Source: Pseudorhodoferax sp032153935 (GTDB taxonomy: Bacteria > Pseudomonadota > Gammaproteobacteria > Burkholderiales > Burkholderiaceae_C). From it: a stretch of 64,000 nucleotides of DNA. Under the pieces are notes generated by a model, which saw only the letters and a program-made list of their open reading frames with translations, was not told the DNA's origin and did not search any database. Made by a program: the position numbers and the translations under genes. Every line of letters starts with the position of its first letter. Position 1 is the stretch's first letter. Below, piece after piece: positions 8,474 to 16,713 of this stretch. The DNA lies in the NCBI RefSeq assembly GCF_964253035.1, contig NZ_CAXUQL020000001.1, forward strand, positions 496,001-560,000, in the 5' to 3' direction.

Positions 8474-9733
8474 TCAGCCGGGCGCAGCGGCCTCGCCGGC
8501 CGCGCCTGCGGTGCCGCCAGCGCCACCGGCCGGGGCCGGCGTCGCGAACCAGCGCTCCACCAGCCGCACGAAGAAGCTGGCGCCCATGGGCAGCAAGGCG
8601 TCATTGAAGTCGTAGCTGGGGTTGTGCACGAGGCAGGGCCCGTCGCCGTGGCCGGGCAGGCGGTGTTCGCCGTCGCCGTTGCCGATGAAGGCGTAGCAGC
8701 CCGGCACCTGCTCGAGCATGAACGAGAAGTCCTCGGCCGCCATGATGGGCACCTGCGTGACCACGTTCGGCGCGCCGAACACGCCCTCGGCCACATGGCG
8801 CGCGAACGCGCTCTCGGCCGCGTGGTTCACGGTGGACGGGTAGTTGCGCTTGAACTCGAAGACCGCGCTGGCGCCGAACACGGCCGCCTGGTGCTCGGCC
8901 ACCTCGCGCATGCGGCGCTCGATGAGGTCCAGCGTCTCGGCCGTGTAGGCGCGCACCGAGCCCTGCATCACGCACTGGTCGGGGATCACGTTGGCGACCT
9001 CGCCGGCGTGGATCATCGTCACGGAGATCACGGCCGTCTCCAGCGGCTTCTTGTTGCGGCTGATGATGGTCTGGAAGGCCTGCATCATCGCGCCGGCCAC
9101 GGGGATCGGGTCGATCGCCAGGTGCGGCATGGCGGCATGGCCGCCCTTGCCGCGGATCGTCACCTTGAACTCGTTGTTCGAGGCCAGCACCGGCCCCGCA
9201 GAGATCGCGAACTGCCCGACCGGGATGCCCGGCATGTTGTGCATGCCGAACACGGCCTCGCACGGAAACTTCTCGAACAGCCCCTCGCGCAGCATCTCGC
9301 GTGCGCCGCCGCCATGCTCCTCGGCCGGCTGGAAGATCAGGTGCACGGTGCCGTCGAAGCCGCCCGCATCGCGCAGCCGCGCGAGCTGCTGGGCCGCGCC
9401 CAGCAGCATGGTGGTGTGGCCGTCGTGGCCGCAGGCGTGCATCTTGCCGGCGTGCCGGCTGGCATGGGCGAAGCGGTTGTGCTCGGCCATGGGCAGCGCG
9501 TCCATGTCGGCGCGCAGGCCGATGGTGCGGGGCGAGTTGCCGCAGCGCACGGTGCCGACCACGCCGGTCTTGCCGAGGCCGCGGTGGATGGGGATGTTCC
9601 AGCCCGTCAGCAGCTCGGCCACAAGGTCGGCCGTGCGCGTCTCCTCGAAGGCCAGTTCGGGATGGGCGTGGATGTCGCGGCGCACGGCCTGCAGGGCGTC
9701 GTGTTCGGCGACGATGGTGTCGATCAATTGCAT
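8474..9733 (-). CDS. M20D family amidohydrolase (hippurate hydrolase-like)
   Basis: 419 residues. A zinc-dependent peptidase-fold enzyme that releases an amino acid from N-acyl substrates (hippurate, N-acetyl or auxin conjugates in relatives). Visible motifs: RRDIHAHPELAFEE near residue 18, the metal site MHACGHDGHTTMLLG near 100, the catalytic Glu pair FQPAEEHGGGA near 135, and the dimerisation lid domain with GKGGHAAMP near 190. The family ends with NPSYDFNDALLPMGASFFVRLVERW; after this there is an extra low-complexity tail of about 20 Ala/Gly/Pro residues. The start at 9733 gives the standard N-terminus. A LysR gene diverges 108 bp away and may control it. The natural substrate cannot be told. 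Confidence 0.9.
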   Translation of the reverse strand: MQLIDTIVAEHDALQAVRRDIHAHPELAFEETRTADLVAELLTGWNIPIHRGLGKTGVVGTVRCGNSPRTIGLRADMDALPMAEHNRFAHASRHAGKMHACGHDGHTTMLLGAAQQLARLRDAGGFDGTVHLIFQPAEEHGGGAREMLREGLFEKFPCEAVFGMHNMPGIPVGQFAISAGPVLASNNEFKVTIRGKGGHAAMPHLAIDPIPVAGAMMQAFQTIISRNKKPLETAVISVTMIHAGEVANVIPDQCVMQGSVRAYTAETLDLIERRMREVAEHQAAVFGASAVFEFKRNYPSTVNHAAESAFARHVAEGVFGAPNVVTQVPIMAAEDFSFMLEQVPGCYAFIGNGDGEHRLPGHGDGPCLVHNPSYDFNDALLPMGASFFVRLVERWFATPAPAGGAGGTAGAAGEAAAPG

Positions 9734-9841
9734 GGGTGGGAAGGCCTGGTGAGGGCCTGGGAGCTGGGTGGCCGCGCACCAGGGCGCCGGGCTTGCGCGG
9801 GCAAGTCTGCCACAGCCGTGGCCCGCTATGCTCCGCCCCCT

Positions 9842-10741
9842 ATGCACGCCAAGGTGCTCCGTTATTTCGCCGCCGTCGTGCGCGCCGGCTCCATCCGCAA
9901 GGCGGCCGAGCAGCTGCATGTGGTGCCCACCGCCGTCAACCGCCAGATCCTGCTGCTGGAGGAGGAACTGGGCGCGCCGCTGTTCGAGCGCGTGCGCGGC
10001 ACGCTCAAGCTCACGCCCGTGGGCGAGATCGTGCTCGAGCATGCACGCACCACGCTGCGCGCCTTCGACGAGGTGCGCGAACGCATCGCCGCCGTGCAGG
10101 GCCTGCAGCAGGGCGAGGTCACGCTGGCCACCACCGCGGGCCTGGCCAGCGCCTTCCTGCCCGCCCTGGTGCAGCGCGTGCGCGCCGAGCATCCGGGCCT
10201 GCGGCTGCAGCTGCTCGACGCCCCCGTCAGCGAGGTGCTGCGCAGCGTGCAGGCCGGCGACGCCGACCTGGGCCTGGCCTACGACGTGCCCGACAGCGCG
10301 GGCCTGCGCGTGCTGTCCACGAGCGACTGGCCGATCGGCGCCGTGCTGCCACCCGGCCACGCGCTCGCGCGCCAGCCCAGCGTGGCGCTGGCGGACTGCC
10401 TGGGCCACCCGCTGATCCTGCCCGCGCCGGCGCTGTCGCTGCGCGCGCTGCTGGACGGCGCCTTCGCGCTGGGTGCGGTGCGCGTGGCCCCGGTGGTGGA
10501 GAGCACCTCCACGGCGCTGATGCGCGAACTGGTGCAGCGCGGCGTGGGCATCGCGCTCCTGAACCGGCTGGACGTGGAGCAGGACTGCCGCAGCGGCACG
10601 CTGGCCTTCGTGCCGCTGCGCGACGCCCTGCCGCGGCCGCAGACGCTGCGCCTGGTCTGCCGGGCCGGCGCCGATGCCAATCCGACCGCGGCCTTGCTGG
10701 CCCGGCACCTGGTCGAAGGACTGGCGCAGCTGCAGGCCTGA
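9842..10741 (+). CDS. LysR-family transcriptional regulator
   Basis: 299 residues, a standard LysR length. The N-terminal helix-turn-helix (LRYFAAVVRAGSIRKAAEQL, TAVNRQILLLEEELG, LTPVGEIVLEHAR) is followed by the effector-binding domain (EVTLATTAGLASAFLPALV, then PVVESTSTALMRELVQRGVGIALL). The gene lies between a divergent M20D amidohydrolase gene and, 112 bp downstream on the same strand, the purine permease/8-oxoguanine deaminase pair. Either or both could be its targets. Two palindromes at 10748-10785, immediately after its stop, look like operators ahead of the permease. The effector is unknown. Confidence 0.87.
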   Translation: MHAKVLRYFAAVVRAGSIRKAAEQLHVVPTAVNRQILLLEEELGAPLFERVRGTLKLTPVGEIVLEHARTTLRAFDEVRERIAAVQGLQQGEVTLATTAGLASAFLPALVQRVRAEHPGLRLQLLDAPVSEVLRSVQAGDADLGLAYDVPDSAGLRVLSTSDWPIGAVLPPGHALARQPSVALADCLGHPLILPAPALSLRALLDGAFALGAVRVAPVVESTSTALMRELVQRGVGIALLNRLDVEQDCRSGTLAFVPLRDALPRPQTLRLVCRAGADANPTAALLARHLVEGLAQLQA

Positions 10742-10747
10742 GCAGCC

Positions 10748-10785
10748 GTGCAGTTTTTCTGCACGCAGCGCGCAGAATTCTGCGC
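10748..10785. promoter_or_regulatory. Tandem palindromes upstream of the purine permease
   Basis: GTGCAG-TTTTT-CTGCAC (10748-10764) is followed by the perfect 16-bp palindrome GCGCAGAATTCTGCGC (10770-10785). They share GCAG...CTGC half-sites and their centres are about 21.5 bp apart, two helical turns. This suggests a tandem operator for a dimeric regulator. The first could instead be read as a small stem-loop, but no U-tract follows. Confidence 0.5.
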
Positions 10786-10853
10786 TCGCCTGGCACGCCT
10801 GCGCTTCCTAGACTGCGCGCACCCCACTCCCCTGTGTCCGAACGAGGTGCCCC

Positions 10854-12239
10854 ATGTCTGCCGATGCCGTCGACCAGAAGATCCCCCTGCCCCGCTGTGC
10901 CGCGCTCGGCGTGCAGCATGTGCTCGTGATGTACGCCGGCACGGTGGCCGTGCCGCTCATCGTCGGCGGTGCGCTCGGCCTGTCCAAGGCCGACATCGCC
11001 TTCCTGATCAACGCCGACCTGCTGGCCGCGGGCATCGCCACGCTGGTGCAGGCCCTGGGCCTGTGGCGCTTCGGCATCCGCATGCCGGTCATGATGGGCG
11101 TGACCTTCGCGGCCGTGGGCCCGATGATCGCGATCGGCACCGACCCCGCGCTGGGCCTGCCGGCCATCTACGGCGCGACCATCGTCGCCGGCCTGTTCGG
11201 CATCCTGATCGCGCCGCTCATGGGGCGGCTGCTGGGCGTGTTCCCGCCGCTGGTCACGGGCACGGTGATCACGCTGATCGGCGTCTCGCTGATGGGCGTG
11301 GCCATCCATTGGGCCGCGGGCGGCCAGCCGCACCGCACCGAGATGGTGGACGGCGTGGCCCACGCCATCGCCAACCCCGACTACGGCGACCCGGCCAAGC
11401 TGGCCATCGCCGCGCTGGTGCTGGCCGTCGTCATCGCCATCAGCCGCTTCGGCCGCGGGCTGGTCGCCAACCTCGCGGTGCTGCTGGGCGTGGCGGCGGG
11501 CGCGGCCGTGGCGCTGGCCACCGGCCGCATGGGCTTCGAGGGCCTGGACGAGGCGCCCTGGCTGGCACTGACCACGCCCTTCCATTTCGGCCTGCCGCGG
11601 TTCGAGCTCTCCGCCGTGCTGGCCATGTGCATCGTGATGGTGATCACGCTGGTGGAGTCCACCGGCATGTTCCTGGCGCTGGGCGCCATCACCGGCCGGC
11701 GCGTGACGCCCGACCTGCTCACGCGCGGCCTGCGCGCCGACGGCCTGGGCACAGTGATCGGCGGTGTCTTCAACACCTTTCCGTACACCAGCTTCAGCCA
11801 GAACGTGGGCCTGGTCACCGTGACCGGCGTGCGCTCGCGCTACGTGGCGGCAGCCGGCGGCGTGGTGCTGATCGCGCTGGCCCTGTTGCCCAAGGTGGCG
11901 CACCTGGTGGCCAGCGTGCCGCCCTTCGTGCTGGGCGGCGCCGGCATCGTGATGTTCGGCATGGTGGCGGCCACCGGCGTGCGCATCCTGGGCAGCGTGG
12001 ACTACGGCGCCAACCGCCATGCGCTGTACGTGATCGCCATCTCCATCGGCATGGGCCTGATCCCCACGCTGTCGCCCACCTTCTTCCAGCACCTGCCGGC
12101 CTGGACCCATGCCGTCACGCACAGCGGCATCGTGCTGGGCACGGTGGTTGCTGTGCTGCTCAACCTGTTCTACCACGGTGTGCTGACGCTGGAGCGCTCG
12201 CTGGCGCAGGCGGCGGCCACCGCACACTCTGCGGAATGA
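10854..12239 (+). CDS. NCS2-family purine/nucleobase permease
   Basis: 461 residues, an inner-membrane proton or sodium symporter of the xanthine/uracil permease (UraA/UacT) fold. About 12-14 hydrophobic segments are visible. The N-terminal QHVLVMYAGTVAVPLIVGGAL is the family Q-H motif in the first helix. The helix 10 region carries the NCS2 signature (SFSQNVGLVTVTGVRSRYV). Two bases separate its stop from the 8-oxoguanine deaminase ATG, so the pair is an operon and the permease probably imports the deaminase's substrate or a related oxopurine. The tandem palindromes upstream are the likely control site. The exact substrate (xanthine, uric acid, guanine or 8-oxoguanine) is inferred only from context. 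Confidence 0.9.
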   Translation: MSADAVDQKIPLPRCAALGVQHVLVMYAGTVAVPLIVGGALGLSKADIAFLINADLLAAGIATLVQALGLWRFGIRMPVMMGVTFAAVGPMIAIGTDPALGLPAIYGATIVAGLFGILIAPLMGRLLGVFPPLVTGTVITLIGVSLMGVAIHWAAGGQPHRTEMVDGVAHAIANPDYGDPAKLAIAALVLAVVIAISRFGRGLVANLAVLLGVAAGAAVALATGRMGFEGLDEAPWLALTTPFHFGLPRFELSAVLAMCIVMVITLVESTGMFLALGAITGRRVTPDLLTRGLRADGLGTVIGGVFNTFPYTSFSQNVGLVTVTGVRSRYVAAAGGVVLIALALLPKVAHLVASVPPFVLGGAGIVMFGMVAATGVRILGSVDYGANRHALYVIAISIGMGLIPTLSPTFFQHLPAWTHAVTHSGIVLGTVVAVLLNLFYHGVLTLERSLAQAAATAHSAE

Positions 12240-12241
12240 CC

Positions 12242-13651
12242 ATGCCCACTGACACACCCCTCTTGATCCTGCGCCATGCCGATGTGCTGGTGACCATGGA
12301 CGATGCGCGCCGCGAGATCACGGACGGCGCCATCGTGGTGCAGGGTCCGGCGATCGCCTGGGTCGGCACCAGCGACGCGCTGCCCGCGCCCTATGCCGAG
12401 GCGCTGGCCGCCGGCCGCGCCGAGGCCATCGACCTGCACGGCCATGTGCTGATGCCGGGCCTGGTCAACACCCACCACCACATGTACCAGAGCCTCACGC
12501 GCGCGGTGCCCGAGGCGCAGGACGCCGAGCTGTTCGGCTGGCTCGGCAGCCTGTACCCGCTGTGGGCACGGCTCACGCCCGAGATGGTCCACGTGTCGGC
12601 CAAGACGGCGATGGCCGAGCTGCTGCTGTCGGGCTGCACCACCACCAGCGACCACCTGTACCTGTACCCCAACGGCAGCCGGCTCGAAGACGCGATCGAG
12701 GCCGCCGCCGCCATGGGCATGCGCTTCCACGCCGCGCGCGGCAGCATGAGCGTGGGACGCAGCGCCGGCGGGCTGCCGCCCGACGAGGTGGTCGAGCGCG
12801 AGGACGCGATCCTGGCCGACAGCCAGCGCCTGATCGAGCGCTGGCACGACCCGGCGCGCCACGCCATGCTGCGCATCGTGCTGGCGCCCTGCTCGCCGTT
12901 CTCGGTCTCGCGCGACCTCATGCGCGCCTCGGCCGAACTGGCGCGCGCCACCGGCGTCTCGCTGCACACCCACCTGGCCGAGAACGACAACGACATCGCC
13001 TACTCGCGCGAGAAGTTCGGCATGACGCCGGCCGAATACGCCGAAGACCTGGGCTGGGTCGGCCGCGACGTCTGGCATGCGCACTGCGTCAAGCTGGACG
13101 AGGCCGGCATCCGGCTGTTCGGCCGCACCGGCACCGGCGTGGCGCACTGCCCCTGCAGCAACATGCGGCTGGCCTCGGGGATCGCGCCCGTGGGCGCGAT
13201 GCGCCGCGCCGGTGTGCCCGTCGGCCTGGGCGTGGACGGCAGCGCCAGCAACGACGGTGCCCACATGCTGGGCGAGGCCCGCCAGGCGCTGCTGCTCGCG
13301 CGCGTGGGCTACGGCCCTGCGGCCATGACCGCGCGCGAGGCGCTGGAGATCGCCACGCGCGGCGGCGCCCAGGTGCTGGGCCGCGACGACATCGGCGCGC
13401 TGGCGCCTGGCATGTCGGCGGACCTCGTGGCCTTCGACCTGCGCGGCGTGGGCCATGCCGGCGCCGGCCACGACCCGGTGGCGGCGCTGGTGTTCTGCCA
13501 GCCGGCCAACGCCGCGCTGTCCGTCGTCAACGGCCGCGTGCGCGTGCAGGGCGGGCACCTGGTGGACTGCGAACTGGCACCGCTGCTGGAGCGCCACCGC
13601 ACGCTCGCGCACCAGCTGGTCGAAGCCGCCCGGCATCCGCACACCGCGTAG
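12242..13651 (+). CDS. 8-oxoguanine deaminase (amidohydrolase superfamily)
   Basis: 469 residues, a cytoplasmic zinc amidohydrolase. The family (Pseudomonas PA0142 type) converts 8-oxoguanine to uric acid and is related to chlorohydrolase/guanine deaminases. Seen: the metal-binding HxH in GLVNTHHHMYQSLTRAVP near residue 76, the subfamily stretch DAELFGWLGSLYPLW, the third metal His in LHTHLAENDND near 243, the catalytic His region in VWHAHCVKL, and the metal Asp in GLGVDGSASNDGAHML near 325. The ATG follows the permease stop by two bases. The family also includes hydroxyatrazine-type hydrolases. The DAELFGWL stretch favours 8-oxoguanine, but that is judged from memory. Confidence 0.88.
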   Translation: MPTDTPLLILRHADVLVTMDDARREITDGAIVVQGPAIAWVGTSDALPAPYAEALAAGRAEAIDLHGHVLMPGLVNTHHHMYQSLTRAVPEAQDAELFGWLGSLYPLWARLTPEMVHVSAKTAMAELLLSGCTTTSDHLYLYPNGSRLEDAIEAAAAMGMRFHAARGSMSVGRSAGGLPPDEVVEREDAILADSQRLIERWHDPARHAMLRIVLAPCSPFSVSRDLMRASAELARATGVSLHTHLAENDNDIAYSREKFGMTPAEYAEDLGWVGRDVWHAHCVKLDEAGIRLFGRTGTGVAHCPCSNMRLASGIAPVGAMRRAGVPVGLGVDGSASNDGAHMLGEARQALLLARVGYGPAAMTAREALEIATRGGAQVLGRDDIGALAPGMSADLVAFDLRGVGHAGAGHDPVAALVFCQPANAALSVVNGRVRVQGGHLVDCELAPLLERHRTLAHQLVEAARHPHTA

Positions 13652-13694
13652 CCCCGGCCGGCTATGCTGCGGGCCTTCGCAGCAGGAGACCCCC

Positions 13695-14480
13695 ATGAGC
13701 ATCCGTGTCGGCATCGGTGGCTGGACCTTCGAACCCTGGCGCAACAACTTCTTCCCGGCCGGCCTGCCGCACAGCCAGGAGCTGCACTTCGCGAGCCGTG
13801 CCGTCACCGCCATCGAGATCAACGGCACGTACTACAGCACGATGACGCCCAAGAGCTTCGCGCGCTGGCACGACGAGACGCCCGACGGCTTCGTGTTCTC
13901 GCTCAAGGCCAACCGCTTCGCGACCAACCGGCGCGTGCTGGCCGATGCGGGCGAATCCATCACGCGCTTCGTCGAGAGCGGGCTGTCCGAACTCGGCAAC
14001 AAGCTCGGCCCCATCGTCTGGCAGTTCGCGCCGACCAAGCAGTTCGATCCCGCCGATTTCGAAGCCTTCCTGGCGCTGCTGCCCCAGGCCGTGGACGGCC
14101 GCGCGCTGCGGCATGTGCTGGACGTGCGGCATGCCAGCTTCATGGTGCCCGCCTATCTGGCGCTGGCCCGGCGCTATGGCTGCGCGACCGTGTTCGCCGA
14201 TTCCGACAAGTACCCCAGCTTCGCCGACGTGACGGGCGACTTCGTCTATGCGCGGCTGATGCGCAGCCAGGCCGAATGCACGACCGGCTACGCCACCGAG
14301 ACGCTGGACCGCTGGGCCGACGTGGCGCGCGACTGGGCCAGGGGGGCGACGCCGGCCGGCGCGCCGCTCGTGGAACCGGCGCAGGACAGCGCCACGCCGC
14401 GCGAGGTCTTCGTGTTCTTCATCAACGGCGCCAAGGAGCGCGCGCCCGCGGCCGCGCAGGCGCTGATCGCGCGGCTCTGA
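13695..14480 (+). CDS. DUF72 (YecE-like) protein
   Basis: 261 residues of the DUF72 TIM-barrel family, whose biochemical role is not established. Typical features are the N-terminal IRVGIGGWTFEPWRNNFFP, the conserved EINGTYYSTMTPKSFARW near residue 40, and SLKANRFATN near 70. The Asp-His region HVLDVRHASFMVPAY and the YARLMRSQAEC segment are also present. A GCAGGAGAC ribosome-binding site lies just before the ATG. Six bases separate its stop from the ATG of the following LacI regulator, so the two are probably cotranscribed. Members of the family sometimes sit beside Fe-S or sugar genes, but nothing here fixes a function. Confidence 0.88.
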   Translation: MSIRVGIGGWTFEPWRNNFFPAGLPHSQELHFASRAVTAIEINGTYYSTMTPKSFARWHDETPDGFVFSLKANRFATNRRVLADAGESITRFVESGLSELGNKLGPIVWQFAPTKQFDPADFEAFLALLPQAVDGRALRHVLDVRHASFMVPAYLALARRYGCATVFADSDKYPSFADVTGDFVYARLMRSQAECTTGYATETLDRWADVARDWARGATPAGAPLVEPAQDSATPREVFVFFINGAKERAPAAAQALIARL

Positions 14481-14485
14481 ATCGC

Positions 14486-15505
14486 ATGCCGGTTGCCCGC
14501 AAGCGTTCCGCCACCATCCGCGACGTGGCCAAGGCGGCCGCGGTCTCGACCGCCACGGTCTCCAAGTTCGTCAACGGCGGCCAGCGCTTCTCCGCCGATG
14601 TGGAGGCGCGCGTCACCCAGGCGGTGCAGGATCTGGGCTGGTCGCTGAACCCCATGGCGCGCAGCATCACGACGGGCCAGACCGGCAACATCGGCATCGT
14701 CATCCTGGACATCCGCAACCCGCACTTCACGAGCATGGTCAAGGGCGCGGCACGCGGCGCGGCAGCGGCCGGCCTGAACCTGATCGTGGCCGACGCGGCC
14801 GAAAGCAAGGCGCCCGAACTCGCGGTGCTGCGCGCGCTGGCGCGCCGCGTCGACGGTTTGATCGTCAGCGCGCGCTTGCCCGAACCCGTGCTGCAGGCGC
14901 TGTACGACAGCGGCACGCCCGTGGTGTTCTACGGCGGGCCGCCGCCCAACCCGGCCTACCACAGCGTGTGCTGCGACAACCGCCTGGCCGGCCGCATGCT
15001 GGGCCGGCACCTGCGCGACCGCGGCCACCGGCGCATCGGCTACCTCGGCTTTCCCACGGCGCCCTGGAGCGCCGAGCGCTGGCAGGGCGTGCAGGACGCG
15101 TTCGCGGGCGAGGACGCGCACTTCACCGCGCACGAGGCCACGGCACCGGTCGCGGCCGAAGGCGAGCGCCTGGCCTCGCTGGTGCTGCTGGCGGGCGAGC
15201 GGCCCGACGCCGTGGTCGCCTTCAACGACCTGCTGGCCCTGGGCCTGCTCGCCGAAGCCCGGGCGCTCGGCGTGCGCGTGCCCGAACAGGTGGCCCTGGC
15301 CGGCTTCGACAACATCGACTACGGCCGCCTCGGCAGCCCCACGCTCACCAGCGTGGACATGGCCAGCGAGGCCGTCGGCGAGACCGCCATGCAGCGCCTG
15401 GCCGAACTGATCCAGGGCGCGCCGCCAGCACCAGAGCAGCACGCCCATGTGCTGGACTGCCGGCTCATGGTGCGCGAATCCACGACGCGCCGCCCCCCCG
15501 GGTAA
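14486..15505 (+). CDS. LacI-family transcriptional regulator
   Basis: 339 residues. The N-terminal LacI helix-turn-helix (TIRDVAKAAAVSTATVSKFVNG, hinge NPMARSITTG) is followed by a ribose-binding-protein-like sensor domain (about 62-335) with IGIVILDIRNPHFTSMVKGA and the dimer-proximal ALAGFDNIDYGRLGSPTLTSVD. The ligand is presumably a sugar. It is cotranscribed with the DUF72 gene, 6 bp upstream, and ends just before the promoter of the second LacI gene. A GT-N-ATCGAT-N-AC dyad (15538-15549) in the spacer of that promoter could be its operator. The hinge helix differs from the usual L-N-P/A-R-L pattern (SLNPMARSI), but still carries the minor-groove residues. Confidence 0.9.
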   Translation: MPVARKRSATIRDVAKAAAVSTATVSKFVNGGQRFSADVEARVTQAVQDLGWSLNPMARSITTGQTGNIGIVILDIRNPHFTSMVKGAARGAAAAGLNLIVADAAESKAPELAVLRALARRVDGLIVSARLPEPVLQALYDSGTPVVFYGGPPPNPAYHSVCCDNRLAGRMLGRHLRDRGHRRIGYLGFPTAPWSAERWQGVQDAFAGEDAHFTAHEATAPVAAEGERLASLVLLAGERPDAVVAFNDLLALGLLAEARALGVRVPEQVALAGFDNIDYGRLGSPTLTSVDMASEAVGETAMQRLAELIQGAPPAPEQHAHVLDCRLMVRESTTRRPPG

Positions 15506-15523
15506 CTCCCAGGGTCGGCTGGC

Positions 15524-15552
15524 TTGACCCTGCAAATGTTATCGATCACTAT
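15524..15552 (+). promoter_or_regulatory. Candidate sigma-70 promoter of the second lacI gene
   Basis: TTGACC (15524-15529), a 17-bp spacer, then CACTAT (15547-15552; three of six matches to the -10 consensus). The predicted start site, near 15559, abuts the perfect operator at 15560-15577. A 7-bp inverted repeat (15510-15516 / 15526-15532) overlaps the -35, and a GTTATCGATCAC dyad fills the spacer. Confidence 0.45.
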
Positions 15553-15559
15553 CGACCAC

Positions 15560-15577
15560 AAGTTAACCGGTTAACTT
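15560..15577. promoter_or_regulatory. LacI-family operator 1 (perfect 18-bp palindrome)
   Basis: AAGTTAACCGGTTAACTT is perfectly palindromic with the central CG expected for LacI/GalR operators. It lies at the predicted transcription start of the second lacI gene, a position suited to repression. Confidence 0.8.
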
Positions 15578-15650
15578 CATCTGGCCGGTTTTCACCAAGC
15601 GCAACGCCCTCCACTCTATTTCGCCATTGACGGCATGCCGTTGAAACAGC

Positions 15651-15668
15651 AAGTTAACCGGTTGACTG
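15651..15668. promoter_or_regulatory. LacI-family operator 2 (imperfect copy)
   Basis: AAGTTAACCGGTTGACTG matches operator 1 at 16 of 18 positions; the centres are 91 bp apart. It ends five bases before the ATG at 15674, which supports that start over the upstream in-frame ATG at 15635. The spacing would allow a DNA loop between the two sites. Confidence 0.75.
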
Positions 15669-15673
15669 ACAGC

Positions 15674-16678
15674 ATGCCAACGCTACCGCGCGCCACCACG
15701 GTGCTGGACGTGGCCCGTCTGGCCGGCGTCTCGGCCATGACGGTCTCTCGCGCGCTGAACCAGCCGCAGCGGGTGCCGGCCGCCACGCGCCAGCGCGTGC
15801 AGGCCGCCGTCGAGGCCACGCGCTACGTGCCCAACCTGCTGGCCTGCGGACTGCGCTCGCGCCGCAGCCGGCTGGTGGCAGCCATCGTGCCGGCCCTGGA
15901 CAGCCCCGTGTTCGCCGAGACCGTGCAAGCACTGACGGCCACGCTGGGCGCGGCCGGCTACCACCTGATGCTGGGCCAGAGCGGCTACGGCGCGGACGGC
16001 GAAGACGCGCTGCTGCAGGCCGTCATCGGCCGCCGGCCCGACGGCATCGTGCTCGTAGGCGTGGACCACTCGCACCAGGTCCGCCAGCAACTGGCCGGTT
16101 GCGGCGTGCCCGTGGTCGAGACCTGGGACCTGACGCACGCGCCCATCGACATGCTGGTCGGCTTCTCGCATGCCGACGTGGGCGCGGCGGTCTGCCGATT
16201 CCTGGCGGAGCAGGGGCGGCGCCGCCTGGCCGTGGTCAGCGGCACCGACACGCGCGCGGCCCGCCGCGCCCAGGCTTTCGCGGCCACCGCCCAGGCGCTC
16301 GGGCTGGCGGCGCCCGTGCAGTTGGACGTCGAGTCGCCCAGCACGCTGGGCAGCGGCCGGCAGGCGCTGCGCCAACTGCTCGCGCAGCCGCAGGCCGTGG
16401 ACGGCATCTTCTGCAGCTCCGACATGCTGGCCCTGGGCGTGCTGACCGAGGCGGCGCAGCAGGGCATCGCCGTGCCCGAACACATGGGCGTGGTCGGCTT
16501 CGGCGACCAGCCCTTCGCGGCCGACACCGCGCCGGCCCTGTCCAGCGTGCGCGTGGACGGCGCGCGCATCGGCTGCGAGGCGGCGCTGCGCGTGGTCGGG
16601 CGGATCGCCGGCACGCCGACGCAGGAACAGGCCGCGCTGGACGTGGGCTTCGCCATCGTCGCGCGGGGCTCTGCCTGA
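15674..16678 (+). CDS. LacI-family regulator (GntR-like), autoregulated, ahead of a GH3 glycosidase
   Basis: 334 residues from the ATG at 15674. An in-frame ATG at 15635 would add 13 residues, but its coding region would contain operator 2, and the helix-turn-helix (TVLDVARLAGVSAMTVSRAL) already begins at about residue 8 of the shorter form. The hinge is VPNLLACGLRSRRS; the sensor domain runs from about 60 to 330 (LVAAIVPALDSPVFAETVQAL, then VVGFGDQPFAADTAPALSSVRVD). Two LacI-type operators precede it. The GH3 gene follows 35 bp downstream with its own ribosome-binding site, so both are probably derepressed together by a product of the glycosidase. The sugar ligand is unknown. Confidence 0.9.
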   Translation: MPTLPRATTVLDVARLAGVSAMTVSRALNQPQRVPAATRQRVQAAVEATRYVPNLLACGLRSRRSRLVAAIVPALDSPVFAETVQALTATLGAAGYHLMLGQSGYGADGEDALLQAVIGRRPDGIVLVGVDHSHQVRQQLAGCGVPVVETWDLTHAPIDMLVGFSHADVGAAVCRFLAEQGRRRLAVVSGTDTRAARRAQAFAATAQALGLAAPVQLDVESPSTLGSGRQALRQLLAQPQAVDGIFCSSDMLALGVLTEAAQQGIAVPEHMGVVGFGDQPFAADTAPALSSVRVDGARIGCEAALRVVGRIAGTPTQEQAALDVGFAIVARGSA

Positions 16679-16713
16679 AGGCTTGCCTTTCTTTCAACAA
16701 CGAGGAGATATCC

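Noticed and set aside
7610..10741. A 1043-codon plus-strand frame
   Set aside because: Only its last 299 codons, from the ATG at 9842, are a real LysR gene; the earlier part is antisense or out of frame to the beta-barrel and M20D genes.
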